A stretch of DNA of 64,000 nucleotides from Rhipicephalus microplus (GCF_043290135.1 NC_134704.1:18928001-18992000); one strand, 5' to 3'. Numbered from the stretch's first letter, positions 46,118-60,304 are shown. Notes: generated by a model from the letters alone, not told the origin. Numbers and translations are program-made.

Positions 46118-46119
46118 GA

Positions 46120-46400
46120 GATCAAACAGACAAGAATGCCAAAGAAAGTATAAGGGTAGTTATTAGACCGAATGGTAAGGTAAATGCGAAGGAAGGAAAG
46201 TGGGTGAAAAGATAACTTGCCGTGGGCAGGAACTGAACCTGCGACCTTCGAATAACGCATTCGATGCTCTACCAGCTGAACTGGCTCGACGGCCATCCCC
46301 CAGTCACTTTATTGAGTATATATTTTTCAATTAAACGTGGGAGTGTCAGTCAGCGCCACCAGTATACCCAAGGTGGCGAGTGTGGTACTCTTTATGAGCC
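46120..46400 (-). repeat. tRNA-derived SINE, family 2 (best copy)
   Basis: The minus strand carries a tRNA-like head (about 46213-46290) with A-box-like TTCAGCTGGTAGAGCA and B-box GGTTCAGTTCC, flanked by CCCACGGCAAGTTATC. The plus side continues with CACTTTATTGAGTATATATT and GGCGAGTGTGGTACTC. Copies occur at 17080-17280 and 42950-43160. The head has no proper acceptor stem, so it is not a functional tRNA gene. Confidence 0.6.
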
Positions 46401-47749
46401 TGTTTGACGTCACGTAGCACGCGAACTTATTACGAGCTGGCAGCGGACCAATAGTACCTCGTATACAACCTAAGGCACCAAGTTTGCCAGTACGAGACTC
46501 TCTTTCTCTTACCGCTATTTTCCTATACCTCACGGCTAAGCAGCAAAGCGCACATGCATGCTGGTTAGCTTCTTGGCTTTCCTCCTCATCTCTCTCTCTC
46601 TCTCTCTCGCTCGCTCTCTCTCTGTATGTTTTACGTAGATTTAATTACAAGCTCGCGTTTTGGTGGTCTAAAAATGTCCATTCTGCGGGGTCGTTCAGGA
46701 CACTGCCGTTGTAAAGACAGGAAAGGACGCCATACCCATGCCACCCGAAAGAAGTTGCATGCAGTGTACTAAAAGCGTTTTGAATGGGCCGAACAATTTC
46801 AACCTCATTGAAACAGCCGCCTCTATAATTAATTATTTAATTGAATAATTATGTGAATAATTAATTGAATAAATAATAATTGAATATATAATTACTTAAT
46901 GTTTTTTCCAGTTGGGTCCGCCTTTTGCTTGGGGTGGAATTCGTAGCAGACATTTAAACAAAACCTTGCGAGACATTTCTTTACGCTGTAGTCATCGTTT
47001 GCTTAAAGGATGAAATACCGAGTTATTTTGTTTTCTGTCGTTTCTTTTCTAAGGCAAAGGTTAATAGTATACCGACTTGAATATCCAGATAAACTCTGTC
47101 ATTTAGCCAGATCTAGCATTGGGGCTTTTCAGCATGGCTACAGCGAGGTGTGCCCGTGTAGATTTTGCTTCGTAAGTTGTTCCTGATCCTCCAGTGTTTT
47201 GAGGTCCTCGCAGTTATTGGGACTGCTCACTGCTCTCTCATAGTTGAGTACGCAGTACTCGAAATCGTCAAAGACTTTTTTCTAAACACACGGTAACTTT
47301 GATGGACCCTTCTCTGCGTCGTGTTCACGTTCTTTATGTATAATTGGGACATCTCTACGCTTTCTGGCAGTAGAGTATATTGTACTCAAAATTGTCGAAC
47401 ATTTGTTCTAAACACACAAGAACAGCTTATGGTTCTCCCGTTGTAGAGTGTGTACAGTGCTCTAAAGCGTTCGCAATTTATTCTGAACACAGGTAGGTCA
47501 TGTTTGCAGTGCATGGCAGGGCAGGTGGCACTTTAAAAATGACGAAAAAGTTTGTGATCCCACACAATTCAAATGTATTATCTGGACTCTATATAGAGGA
47601 CACCACGTGGTTTGCGAGGTAATGAGACTGCAGACGCCGTGCCATGGCCCGAGCGCTTAACTCTCGGTAGTATCTCTCCACAACCCTTGAGGTCAAGAAC
47701 ACGACACCACTACTGATCTTCACAGAAACTTTACCCGATACAGTTGTGA
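46401..47749. other. No gene seen
   Basis: Contains a CT-rich tract at about 46590-46622 and an ATTATTTAATTGAAT-type AT-rich inverted cluster near 46829-46890. No gene. Confidence 0.35.
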
Positions 47750-47990
47750 GCATGCGCCCGAAACCTCCTTTTTTACACTTTCCCCATTCACCGTGCGAGC
47801 GGCATGGGAGACCATTCTCCGTGACTGCCCTTTACTAAAAGCCCAAAGGGCCCTATAGTCCAAAGGGCAAAAGTGGCGGCTGAACTTTGTGCTGTCCCGG
47901 GCTGAGGACACCGATCGTCAGGGGCCACCAACATCGGCCCCTGAAACCTCTCTACTTTAAATAAAATTTGTTCTCTCACACAAGCGCAGC
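47750..47990 (+). pseudogene. Degenerate LINE C-terminus
   Basis: One plus frame reads AWETILRDCPLLKAQRAL then a stop. The next frame continues VQRAKVAAELCAVPG and a stop. Together they match the usual WEAxL..QxxLVxRAxxxA ending of tick-type LINE polyproteins, with one frame break. A TTTAAATAAAATTTG tail follows. Confidence 0.5.
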
Positions 47991-48749
47991 TACTCCTGTA
48001 GTCTGCGTTTAGGGTACTCCTACATGTAGTGCCCTAAACTGCAAACGCTTTGTTTTAAACACTTGCTTCAGGGCCTGCGCGCTCCCTGCGTGATGTCTGC
48101 AGACCTTGTCCGAAGGCGTGCAGTTTTCACGTTGATGCAGTGCAAGCAGTAGATGAATTCTCTCAGTCGACGCTGTGCACGCGGCATATGTCTGCCTGGA
48201 AGCGCGCAGCAATATTTGTGTGTTTTCTCAAGCGCGTTGACGCAAGAGCAAATGCATTATCGCCGTATGTTAATGTGTGGAGACAACTATATAGCAACGG
48301 GCCAAAAGTCAGTTTTTTTTCTTCGTCCCTATGTGATAGCGTTCACAATTGCATTTTTCTAAACACCCCTGTAATCCAACTGCGTAGCTCGGGACAGCTT
48401 ACCATCCTCTCAAAGTAAATAGCATGGCGTTCTAAATCCTTAATCATATTTTAACACGAAAACTTTACAGCTCTATTTTAGTGACACTCTTGTTTTTCCT
48501 CGAAGTGCTCTCTGTAGAATATTTGATTGGAAATACTTAAACGATTAGGTCAATTAAATTTTGGTATTAACTAGTATTAAAAATGGACCCCTTTAACTTC
48601 TCTTGAATGGACTATGGGGTCTTACCTTTATACGAAGAATCAACTATTACAAGTATAATATGCAATAAAAATTGATTGATTGTTTGATTTGTTGATTCGA
48701 CTTGACTTCAGTGAGTGTTACATTTTCTTAAAAGCCTTCTCTCCCCACT
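47991..48749. other. No gene seen
   Basis: Mixed sequence. The GATTGATTGTTTGATTTG stretch near 48672-48690 resembles a SINE tail but has no body beside it. Confidence 0.3.
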
Positions 48750-48883
48750 GGCCAGTGTGCTCGGATTTGGGCTCACGTTAAAGAACCCAAGGTGGCCGAA
48801 ATTTCCGGAGCCCTTCCCTACGGCGTCTCTTATAAACACGTGGTGGTTTTGGGAGGTTAAACTCCACATATCAATCGATCAAT
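48750..48883 (+). mobile_element. Ruka-like SINE, 5'-truncated
   Basis: Starts within the body (CCAGTGTGCTCGGATTTGGG, equivalent to CCCGTGTGCTCAGATTTGGG in full copies) and runs to an ATCAATCGATCAATT tail. The tRNA head is missing. Several substitutions; no target duplication recognised. Confidence 0.85.
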
Positions 48884-51203
48884 TATGTCCCCTTTCCCGT
48901 CTCTAATCATGCTATCTGTCCCGACCTTTCAGGTCCTAAGCCTTGTAACGGCGGCTCGCTAGCTAAGGTGAGGCGTCTTAGCAAGTGGGCCGTATAGACG
49001 CAAGATATATTCACCCATAAGGGCTGAAACAATGAAGACGGTCAAAATTGGGAGAGGGGGGTTAAAGCACAATTTCAGCTAAAGTTGCCATTTGAGACCT
49101 TTACCATAACTCATGTAAGAATCATTTCAGAAGGAGGTTGACGCCAGGCTTCAAGATATATATCGATACTGAACTCCATAGTGGCTAATATTGAGACGCC
49201 GATTCTAAAATACGGAGTTATTGTTCAACAACTGCGTTTTAACACGTAGGGAACGCGTTGTATGCCCGACAAAAAAAATGCTTGGGACAGGTCACGTATG
49301 TCTGTGTAGCTCACAACAGAATTATTAAGAAAAAAATAATATGGGACGAAAACAGTGCTATGCGGGTTGGGCTGCTAGATAGAGGGCAGCATGTTTTCGA
49401 ACTCTGATTTAACGCATAAAGGAAACATTAAACGTTGCCTCACGTTTATGCTACGTTCCATTGACCTTTGAGCGTAGTTGGTGAATAAACCAGAGAAGTC
49501 CCAACCTCGAGAGTTTAAGCCAGTAAATTTGACCCTGCCGGCATAGTGCGATGGCGAAATTCGAGCGACGTTCGAGTAAGACGTGAACGCAACACACGTC
49601 GTGCCTCCACAAACAAACAGGAGAAGATTAAGTTTTCTTGAGAACGAAACAGTCCGCGGTTAGAACGACCTCCGGGGCACAATGCTAGCTTGTCACAACA
49701 GTGACGAACCGGTATTCAACAACTTAATGCGTGCAGTTCACGCTTATACACGCTGACGTAACGGCGTACAAGAACGGAATTGCTGGCGTCCGTGTTCGGG
49801 CGACTTGTTTATACTTCAACGCACCCAAGCTTTTGAGGCTAGGCTTTCTTCAGGGTGCATCGTAGGGTCGTCACGGCACCATTTCGCATCCAACCACGGG
49901 TCCTTTAATTCAGTGCACTTGCTTATTTTGTCTTCTGTCCGTTCATTGTAAGAAAAAAAAAGAAGAGCAAGGCATGTATACGAGTCTCATGCAGCCAGGT
50001 GCGCGCAACTGTGCCCTCCCGCCTGCACAAGCACGTGGAATTGGCGTGAACAGCGCTGACGACGTAAAATGCTGCTGCTTTTGACAGGTTTGCGGACAAA
50101 AGAGAGGCTCGCGAAGGCGGAAGTCGGCAATGTGTTCATTCTTGTTTCGCTTTTTGTCTTCTTACATTTTTCTATTCCGCGCCTAGAGTGCTTTTCGGAC
50201 CCCGCTCGTATACTCATGTGTTCTTGCCTTCGTTATTGTTACATGTAATGTTTTAAAAGGCATTTCCGACGTTGACATTGAAACGACGAAAATATTCCTC
50301 GTAATAATGTTATCATGAACACGTCCTTCACATACTTTTTAAATATTATCTGATCACGTATTTCATTTACGTCAGGGTAACACAGAAATATATTTACGGT
50401 TGATGCTTGATTCGACGTGGGTTGCATACTTGATGGCCCAGTGCATGCGTGCTCAGTATTGTCGTGACGTGACATCCGAGGAACATGTGTAAACCAAAAA
50501 CGAAAATTCTGAAAGTTGTGCTTTAAGAATTCTTCCCTGTGTGCCCGTTGCTACACTATACGTCGCTTTTCGCTTATTTTGTCGGCCTTCACAGATCCCT
50601 GAGCGATTTGTCAGGAGTCAGCTATCCGTTTATACTAAAGCACCTATATACAGTTTCAAGTATCTTTTAGTCAGTTACCAAATACACGACTCAGCGACGG
50701 TTGCCTCTGGTTAACGGAAACAGATCTCGAAGGTTATTCTTTTGCTGGCTGCTCACGCCGGAAGTAGCTCAATGGTCGACAACACGTCGGTGACCGCTTG
50801 TTTTTAATGGGACTATTGATTTGGCAAGGCACCGCCGTAATCAAACAATTCATTAGAAATCTACTTCCGCTCATGCGATGGCAATTGTGGCAATTTCTCT
50901 CTTACAACAATGGTAAACAAATAGCGCAAAGCTTGCACTAAGCCACGTAAGACTTGAAACAGCAGAACTACGCGATTCAGAAAACTAATCTGGTTGCTTC
51001 TAAGTTGGTTTTAGGCCATAGATGGGTCAGGCTATTTCTAAGTGGTTGCTGCTAAGTCCTTGCTGGACTTTAGCTAGGTGATTATAGGTTGTTTCTACGT
51101 TGATTCTCAGCTCAGTGAGTTTCGAGTTAAACCACAGACAGTCACAGTACGCGGCTGTCCAAACTCCTAAGAAAAACCTCACGTTTAAACCAAGTGGCTG
51201 CAC
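48884..51203. other. No gene seen
   Basis: No domain-bearing frame or clear repeat in about 2.3 kb. Confidence 0.35.
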
Positions 51204-51884
<681 letters not shown>

Positions 51885-54069
51885 ATGTTCGGGTACATTG
51901 TCGCGGACGTAAGTCTTCCGTCACTTCGGGTCTTTTAGAAGCCGCCATTGCCTTTCCCGTTCCTTATTATTTTTTTGTTGTATACGTACTCTGGGTTTCG
52001 GACTCGTCGCTGTCACCTCGCCGCCATTTTTTTCGGGCAAACAGTTGCCTTCTTTTAATAGCGAAGTTCCTTAGGCCGCGCGCGCCGCACAGTCACTAGC
52101 TCGGTCATTCCCGCCACCAAGCGCAGGAGACGCTCTTCCCACACGCTCCCCACTCTACCGCTTCCATGAAAGCCAGCAGCGAGATCAGGCGTATAGTCGT
52201 AAGAACCTTCGCTCCTTGGTTAGATTTGTACACGGAACAAGTGCTAGTTTTTCATTTTTAGTAGAGCAGTGGCGAGCGGTGGGATTTATACAATTTCTGT
52301 GGCACGTTCCCGTCCGTTTATGATGATGATAGTTTTTGGGCAGGTCACACGTCACACACCCGCAAGCCGCCCATATTACGGCTAGTTTAAATTGTTTTAC
52401 TAATAGCTAATTGAAAAAGTATTCAAACACCCGCAGCACGCCGTATTACCTTCACTTATCCTAATTTCTACTGCGCTAGTATATGCGTCGTAAAGCCACC
52501 GATGTGGAGCGTTTATACGCGGCCTTAATTGGGTTAGATAGAGGTGCACCGCAGCAGTGATTGCGGGTTCTGTTTGTGCCATTAGCTTGTCTAACTCACG
52601 TTCGTTGAATCGAGCAAACCGATAGCGTGAAGTACTAACGTTCATTTTACGAACGCTATCGATACAGGGCACGCACGTGCGTGGTTGTCAGTGCAGCCTT
52701 CCGGACAGTAAGCATAATGAGTAACTTGCTCCCAAGGCCGATCGAGTCGCCTGCTCGTGTTTCACACAAGTAAAGTCGTATCTTGCGAATGCAAAAAGGT
52801 GGCGGAGACATGTATCATTGGGCCGAGGCTGAGGCACAATGGTCAAAGCAGGCATTTGGAACATTAAAGTGAAGCGATATGAATTTTACAAATTAGAAAA
52901 CTGCAATGGCTTCTTTGATCATCGCTCAACTGTTCTGTACCACTTGCGCTTTAAGGAGAAGCGATAATTATTACACATTATGGTGAGACAGGGGCTTTTT
53001 TTAATTATGGCTCGTCTTTAATGTGTTACGTGGAGGTGGTGGCGTTGTACGCGAAAAACCCGGCGCAGGCGTGTCCAGAGCAATATGGCCTTAGAAGGTG
53101 CGCCGCTCAATCGTGCATTCGTATGCATCGTTTCCCAACAATTGATGCTCTCGTTTATGAGATTATCGACGATTTGCGATCTGCCGTTTCTGATGTGGCC
53201 ACTTGTGAATTCACGAGGCCACTTGTGAATTCACGTTGACGCATATCACTATTGTTGCTTGGCGAAAAAAAAAAAGAAACGAATCATTGTCGATAAGTAG
53301 AAATGCAATAAGCCAAGATACGACGTTTCGAATTCCTTACGGGTTTCGTGATCACATTAACAAAAGAAAGACTTTTGTTTAAACATCAGAAAAATGACGT
53401 GCGTAGATTTCTGCCAGATTTTCAGATGTCCTATAAATCGCATGTTGTGAGCTTATGAATGTACTTTGGTAACCATGTTCTTTCCTCGCAGACATGGTTT
53501 CCATCTAACTGTTGGCTATTTCATTGTTGCCGGATATGAGCGTTTCACCGTCCTTGTCGCCAGCAGCAAGTGAAGCGTTGCGCTCTTAGTCATATGGATG
53601 AAGATTCGATTCCCGCCATAAAGGGACTAAATTGTAAAGAAAGGAAGAAACATAAACAACTAAAGATAGGAAAAAAGAATAAAGAGGGAGAAAGAAAGAG
53701 AGAGAAAAGTAAATATATCAGAAACAATTCAAGCTACGTTCATTTCGGAGTTTTAAATATCGGCCAGTCCCCCAGGATATATATGTGTGGGCGGGCACTT
53801 TGGTCAACCGGGTCATTGCCCTAATGTCAGACTTAGAGAGCACCATAGCTCCCTTAAAGGAACAGCCTATTCGCACCTTGCGGTGCATTGCCGTGACCGC
53901 GTGCAGATGTGATTCTGGTTTCTCCGACACTTCTGCAAGTTTCGGCGTGATGTGGTAGAGCATCGATGTGCTTCCACGCCTCGGGCACATGTATACGCAC
54001 GTTGTGGGGTAGTACACATGCAATCTGTGGATGCTTATGTATCACGTGGGAATGTAGGACACACACTGA
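51885..54069. other. No gene seen; small tandem duplication
   Basis: A 19-base word GGCCACTTGTGAATTCACG occurs twice in tandem near 53197-53236. A frame at 53021-53239 is open but unrecognised. Confidence 0.35.
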
Positions 54070-54300
54070 AGCACAGGAAGGGGAAAGCAGCGGACAGATG
54101 TGGGAGGCAATGCTGTCCAGTCTGGGCCTTGTAGACCAGCGGAGGCTGGTCAGGAGGGCTGAAAGGATGGCGAGAGCCAGCCGTGTCTTGGAATAAGGGC
54201 CCGACCTTGCGGCGTTGCCCTTTTTTGGGTTTGAGCAGTCGCGCAGGTGTGCACGCATGTGTGTCACCTCTAATTGGGTATGCCTTTTTCCTTTCTTTCT
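54070..54300 (+). pseudogene. LINE 3' end fragment
   Basis: The plus frame ending near 54196 reads MWEAMLSSLGLVDQRRLVRR followed by AERMARASRVLE and a stop, the typical end of a tick-type LINE polyprotein. A G/C-rich 3' UTR start (GGGCCCGACCTTGCGG) and a CCTTTCTTTCTTG pyrimidine stretch follow. 5'-truncated. Confidence 0.5.
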
Positions 54301-55255
54301 TGTAATGAATTTCAGTTCCAAGTTAGCGCTCATCATGAGTACTCTTCTCTTCGGTCCTTGTTTTTAGCGCTTCAAAGTAGTTTCCTAATGCCTTACAAAT
54401 TAAACCAAGCATCCGTGCTTCTAAGGGTATATGTGCCACACTCTGCAAGGCCCAAACAACAAACGAAATTTGCGGTCACCATCGCTTGATATACCAGCTA
54501 AACTTTTTACTCAGATTTCACAGGCATGGGACTGGCTTTCATTTCTTGTTAAAATAATTTTTTTTTCAAGTGTTAGACAAAAATATGTCCCGTCTCATCT
54601 CACCTTTCTTGTCTATTTGTGTGCTGCCCAGAATGGGTGAGTCACAGGTCACTCGCCTTTCCGTTTTACTGCAAATTGTGAGAAGCGTGAACTTTTACCA
54701 GGAATTTTCGACGCGTTATTGTTGCAAGAAGCTTTAATCCTCTATTATATCTCTAACGTTCGCAACGCCGCACCACCCACATCTTCTTAAAAGGTCCCTA
54801 TATAAACCACGCCGAGTTCACATGTAAGGTGGCCGTTTCTTTGTCGTCTAGCCTACCCTTCACACAAGCCCTAGCTCCTTCTCACCACTTAATTCTTCAT
54901 AAAACAAATGAAATGTCGGCCTTAAGCGTTGAGCCAGTTAGAGTTTCGGGCTTTTCGACTACACGCTGCTACATCTGCTTGCGCAGTCGCAAACGCAGAA
55001 AACAAAGTGAAATTAGTTTATGGTGCAATATAGTCGTGGAGTACAAGACAGAGCGTGCATGCGACTGCATGGTAAAGCAGAGTAGAAAGCGATTCCCAAC
55101 AGATATTTCTCGTATGTTGACGAATAGAGAGGCTATTTGATCGTGACGTCACGTGAACAAATTGCTAACGTCATGAATTATGCCGTGAGGATGGGAAACT
55201 CAGAGAGAGACAACGCTAGAGTTTTCTGTTTTTTTGTTTTTTTCAGAGGCTGTTT
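54301..55255. other. No gene seen
   Basis: No supported feature. Confidence 0.35.
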
Positions 55256-55266
55256 AAGGGCTCTTT

Positions 55267-55515
55267 AATTGATTGATTTATATGTCGGGTTCAACGTCCC
55301 AAAACAACCATATGATTATGAGAGACGCCGTAGTGGAGGGCTCCGGAAATTTCGACCACCTGGGGTTCTTTAACGTGCACCAAAAACTGAGAACACGAGC
55401 CGGCCTACAACATTTCCGCCTCCATCGGAAATGCAGCCGCCGCAGCCGGGATTCGATCCCGCGACCTGCGGGTCAGCAGCCGAGTGCCTTAGCCACTAGG
55501 CCACCGCTGCGGGGC
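55267..55515 (-). mobile_element. Ruka-like SINE, full length
   Basis: Minus-strand copy with an 11-bp target duplication AAGGGCTCTTT (55256-55266 and 55516-55526). It has a small insertion in the body (CGAGCCGGCCTACAAC) and otherwise matches the consensus well. Confidence 0.95.
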
Positions 55516-55526
55516 AAGGGCTCTTT

Positions 55527-56716
55527 CAGCCTATGAAAGAACATTTATTGCGACAAACACGTACATGAGACTAGCAGATGAGAGACCGTCTCGAGCGAGA
55601 CGAAGACAATCTTCCGAAAATTACTGGCGCACTCAGCAGTCGTAGCCTGGGCGGAAGATGGTGCTGAGCGGAGCGAGTCAGATGAACGGTCCTGTGGACA
55701 TGTGAAGGTGATGGCAACTGACGGGTACCCACAAGAGGCGGACAGTGTCTTGCGATGGCACAAAGGAAACACTGCTTCCGGCCTAGCGTCTCCCATTGCC
55801 GTCTTGTCGACCGCTGGGGAGAGCAAACACTCGCGTCCAGCAAGGCGTCGTCTGCTCAGCTGTAATTATGTAAGGTGCGCGTGCAGCTCGGGAATTCCGC
55901 ACCCGCCTGTCTTACGACGCAGAAGACGGGTTCAGACGGGCTTTGTTGCGTCATACTTTTTGGCGATGGCCTGATACGTTGCCGGTATCACTCTACTCCT
56001 GCCTGTGTAAGACGCCAGGTTGCCGGCTCGATGCAATCACTGTATACAGCAGCTTTCTCGTTTATAGGACCACGTACTCCTGGACCACGTCGATCCGCTT
56101 TTCTATAACGAGTTTTCTTACAAACCTCGCAAAATATTATTTTGCCGTATCACTTTCGTTCAGCGAACTGAGAGCGCGGCAACACACAACAGGCAAAGGC
56201 TGGGCCTCGATTAAACGCATCGATTGCTGCTCGCGCTGTCGTCATAACCTTTTTCATAAGAGCACGTTTTTATGTTTAAATGCGTCTTTCTTACGCGAAA
56301 ATAAATCATGGAGTTGTTAGTGAGCACTCTTGCTGTGTGACTCTTCCTCTGTCTGTTGTGTGTTGCCGCGATCACAGTTCACTGAAAAAATGTCAACTAC
56401 CAACTAGCCCACTTTTCAATCCTTTTGCAATGGCGTGTCAGTTACTAGTACTCAGACCAACCAAAATTCTATTCAGCCAGGCTCACTTGCAGCTATAGGA
56501 GTAAAAAAAAAAAACGGCAAGGAAAAGATGAAAACTTGTGATGGAAAAAAAAACCGTAAACAGGAGTTGTGTCAGCTCGACACAATTACCGTTTACGGAT
56601 TTTACATAACAGCTATACGAGTATTAAGAAACTTAAATATTTGAAGTACCAAAGAGACGCAACAGCAATTAGGGAATGGCTGACAAGTTATAAGGTCGTG
56701 CCAAGTTGGCTACGGC
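55527..56716. other. No gene seen
   Basis: Slightly GC-rich at 55570-56000 with open frames on both strands, none recognised. Confidence 0.35.
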
Positions 56717-56728
56717 AAGACGAGAGAA

Positions 56729-56760
56729 GATAATGGTTAAACCCCACATATCAATCAATT
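56729..56760 (+). mobile_element. 32-bp stub of a Ruka-like SINE
   Basis: Only the last bases of the SINE (GGTTAAACCCCACATATCAA then TCAATT) are present, preceded by GATAAT. They are bracketed by a perfect 12-bp target duplication AAGACGAGAGAA (56717-56728 and 56761-56772). This is a true insertion that aborted almost at once, not a deletion remnant. Confidence 0.85.
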
Positions 56761-56772
56761 AAGACGAGAGAA

Positions 56773-57166
56773 CAGCAAAAAATAATATTTAGAATAGAAA
56801 AAAAAAGGAAAGGTACATACATATAGAAAATGACGAATGAACTGTACTGTATGCACACAAAGTGCATGATAACAGTTAACCAGTGTTCATGTGTTGGACT
56901 ACTTTTAAAATCCATACAGTAGAACTTCTGCCTTGCATGCATGTGAATGTAGCCAATAAAGGAGAAACATTTTAAATAATGAGCTTGATGGCGTCTGCAG
57001 CATCACATTTCTACTGTCAGGCTAGCATCATAATCATTGCCATCACGATAATCATTGTATAAATTTACTTATGGGAGTGTGGTATATGGTAAATAGTATA
57101 CGTCAGTTTTTACACAATGTTGTACATATTGCTTCAAGTTTTCAAGTAAAATTTCGCGTGCTCACA
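56773..57166. other. AT-rich spacer
   Basis: No feature seen. Confidence 0.35.
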
Positions 57167-57181
57167 AAGAATGGCATTGGC

Positions 57182-57416
57182 CCCGCCGCGGTGGTCTAGT
57201 GGCTAAGGTACTCGGCTGCTGACCCGCAGGTCGCGGGTTCGAATCCCGGCTGCGGCGGCTGCATTTCCGATGGAGGCGTAAATGTTGTAGGCCCGTGTGC
57301 TCAGATTTGGGTGCACGTTAAAGAACCCCAGGTGGTCGAAATTTCCGGAGCCCTCCACTACGGCGTCTCTCATATTCATATGGTGGTTTTGGGACGTTAA
57401 ACCCCACATATCAATC
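57182..57416 (+). mobile_element. Ruka-like SINE, full length (near-consensus)
   Basis: Complete plus-strand copy with head, body and ATCAATCA tail. The target duplication is at least 15 bp (AAAGAATGGCATTGG at 57167-57181 and 57417-57431). Very close to the inferred consensus, so probably recent. Confidence 0.96.
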
Positions 57417-57431
57417 AAAGAATGGCATTGG

Positions 57432-57849
57432 GTATCACGTGAAACTCAATTCATAGCTTGGTGCCATTTTTTATTGTGTGACACGTCATGAAATGACGCT
57501 AAATGTATGTACAAACGTTGCACGCGCAGACATATGTTGAAGAGTTGCAGATGTTTACATGATTAGTTATTTGCACTTGCACAACGATGTCAACTTGAAC
57601 ATACGTATTAGCAACACCAGAAGCTGATATTAAGCGCCTATGCTCGCGAGGATGCTGGCCCTGAACACTGCCACATAAATCAACTTCAGCGCATGGCAAC
57701 TAACCACAATTGACGTTAACCCGACATGACGGATGTGTGAAAGGAGCACATGTGTAATGTTTATAAAATTGGGTAGGTATAGTACTGCAACCACTATTGG
57801 CGTTTCATGAAGGTTAACGTTTACTTGAAAAGTAGTTCCGCGACCTCGC
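57432..57849. other. No gene seen
   Basis: No supported feature. Confidence 0.35.
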
Positions 57850-58135
57850 GTAGTTCTGTGGTAAAATGCTTCATTGCCACAGAATGCTTGGCTCGATTCC
57901 AGCTGCGACCCTGAGATTTATTCTTTGCATTCGTCAGGTTGACGCTACTGATTTCGGTTATTTCTTAACGCTCGCATGTTAAAATTGCCCATGTGTGTTC
58001 TCGTCGTTCCTGGGTTGATACTAAGTGTCAATAACCTGTGGCACATACCCGCATACCAGCGGGTATGCGGCTCAAAGTCACCGAAGTTCAAAGTCACCGA
58101 AGTCACGCTCAAAGTCACCGAAGTTCGCTAAGAAA
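57850..58135 (+). repeat. tRNA-headed repeat, family 4
   Basis: The head has an A-box-like GTAGTTCTGTGGTAAAATG and B-box GGCTCGATTCCAG, followed by GCGACCCTGAGATTTATTC. The body ends in an exact small hairpin (CCGCATACC / GGTATGCGG near 58050-58070) and three imperfect CAAAGTCACCGAAG repeats (58073-58130). I recall similar units as common in tick DNA. No functional tRNA. Confidence 0.5.
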
Positions 58136-60300
58136 TGATTCGCATTGAATAAGTAATACAGATCGAATGTTTATATCATACTTTAAACATACATTATTTG
58201 CAGTCATGTCTCCCAAGGCAAGGTATGTTCAAACTGGTAACCGCAGTTATATATGCTGCGCTTGAACGCGGGACGGATCGCGCAAAGCAATTCTGCAACA
58301 TTGCAGTAGGTTAAATAGAGACGACAAGAGTAAATTCATTACACGTCTTCACTAATGGCCTGCGCTGGCTCGCACGATTGGTCATACACCGGCAGTCGCT
58401 CGCGTTTATCAGCCGGCACAATTATGTCACGACTATGCACTTGTCTCGGTGATTGGTCACGACATGCATATCCGATGCTTGTAAAGCATTCCTTCTTTGT
58501 TATGTCTTGATCGATGCTGGGCTACGCAATTCCGATCGCAATCAGGGCGATAAAAGTGAGGACTTCTTGAGCGAACAAATCTCAATTACGATGCTGCCGC
58601 TACAGCGGTGCGGAGCTCGCAAAGCGTGCCTGTGAAGCGGTGGCTGAAACCAGCAGCGCTGGAACAGACCACCGTTGGTAAAGTGTAGTGGCGTACTATA
58701 TACATCAGCGCGAAGCAAATGAACCCGCTGCTACTTATTTCCGATCGCATTACAGGCCCTTCGTGGCCACGAAGTCATGAATTTTGTGCCCGGGCCATGT
58801 TTTGATGCACGTGAGCCGCCCAGTGACTCAAGGTTAAGGGGCGCACCCGACCGCTTTTGTTTTAATGGCACGGGGCGTCGTCGATGGTGATGGCGGTATT
58901 TAGATCCCGAGCCCCACCGCAGTGCTCATGCGCTAATCTTGCTGCCCGTGAGCGTAACATGCTTGCTGAGGGGAGGGAATGACTGAAAGCTAAAACGGTA
59001 GCGCAAGAAGGCAACGAGTGTTTGAAGTGTGGGGCCACACACCGTGCCAGACTCCGCTCGGCTCAAGGTCGATGGCGTCTGTTTATCGTGGGCGACGCTT
59101 AATTGGTTCATTCGACCCGCATGCTACGCGGTAGCGCATGAATTAGTAATTGTGCAGCCTGATACAGACGATGCCCAGGGAGCGCCGCGCGCGTGACGAA
59201 AGGTTGTTTCGTGGCCACGAACAATGAAGGATTGCGGACGTGAGCCCGTGGTGTTGCTCAGGTTGCGGTGAAACACAACGTGTGCGCCCCCTATTTAGCC
59301 GGAAGCCTTAGATGCCACATCGAACGGGAAAATTGACCTTCGACGCCAACACGAACGATGGAAAGCGTAGTCACTCGATGACGTCAATAAAGCAATCTTT
59401 TAAAAGCTGCTGCGGTGGCCCCGTCAGTTATTAGTTAGTACAATGGGAAATGGTTAGTTAACGATAAGTAATGGAGAGGTATATGGCCTGTGTTTATGCT
59501 CTCATATGGAACCCTGGTGTCTGGACTGCTATTGCTTTTTATATATTTTGTTTATTTGTTTTGCAATAATACGTGTGTGTATTCTAACCCATTTTCGAAG
59601 CCTTGTTGTAATCTTTACTTTGTATACGCTTTCTTTTAGTTCTCAGTATTGTGATTGTGTTGTGTTTTTTAAACCAATGCAGTCGCTCTGTGGGAATAAT
59701 GTACAATGTTTTGCTAGAGACCTAGTCAGGTAGCTCATAATGCCGCCTTTCGTCTCCTGCAACACGGTAATCATATATTGTCAAATAAAAAAATAAAATA
59801 AAAAATGTTAAAGGTTGGTAGAGTGACTCGCGAAAAGGAAATGCTACTTAATAGACAGATATATTCTTATACGACATTGGTATTAGCGGTTAGAGCAGAA
59901 GATTACGTTAGGATAAACCAGCGTTTTGATTTACATAGTGCCAGGTTAACATGGTGAGTTAAAGGCATGTTTTTGAGTGATGGATAATCCACAAACAGTG
60001 AGGGACAGTACGCTGTTGCTGCAAAGGCCACGACTCACCATCTCGCGTAACCCATGTGATCGTTTGTGCGTCTGAGCCCATTGACCCATGTCGCCACCTG
60101 ACCGTCATTTCTATTTATGGGCGAAGCTCCATAGGCCTTGGGTCCTTCCCTTCTCTGTAGCCGCAGTAGTAGTATGTAGCCACCTCTAGTTTGAATTGCT
60201 CATTATATGGCGTTGCGTGTATATTTCCTTGGGAATAATATAACTAGATGGTGTCAGTGGTTTTCAAAACATATGCACGGAGTGAATGATGATGAGTGGT
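58136..60300. other. No gene seen
   Basis: No domain-bearing frame. The T-rich stretch at 59506-59807, ending in an AAATAAAAAAATAAAATAAA tail, could be a LINE 3' UTR but has no coding part attached. Confidence 0.35.
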
Positions 60301-60304
60301 GTCA

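Noticed and set aside
48672..48690. SINE tail on the minus strand
   Set aside because: No SINE body adjoins it and no target duplication; simple GATT-rich sequence explains it.
53021..53239. 72-codon plus frame that looks faintly like a helix-turn-helix
   Set aside because: Too short and too weak; no transposase motif or TIRs nearby.
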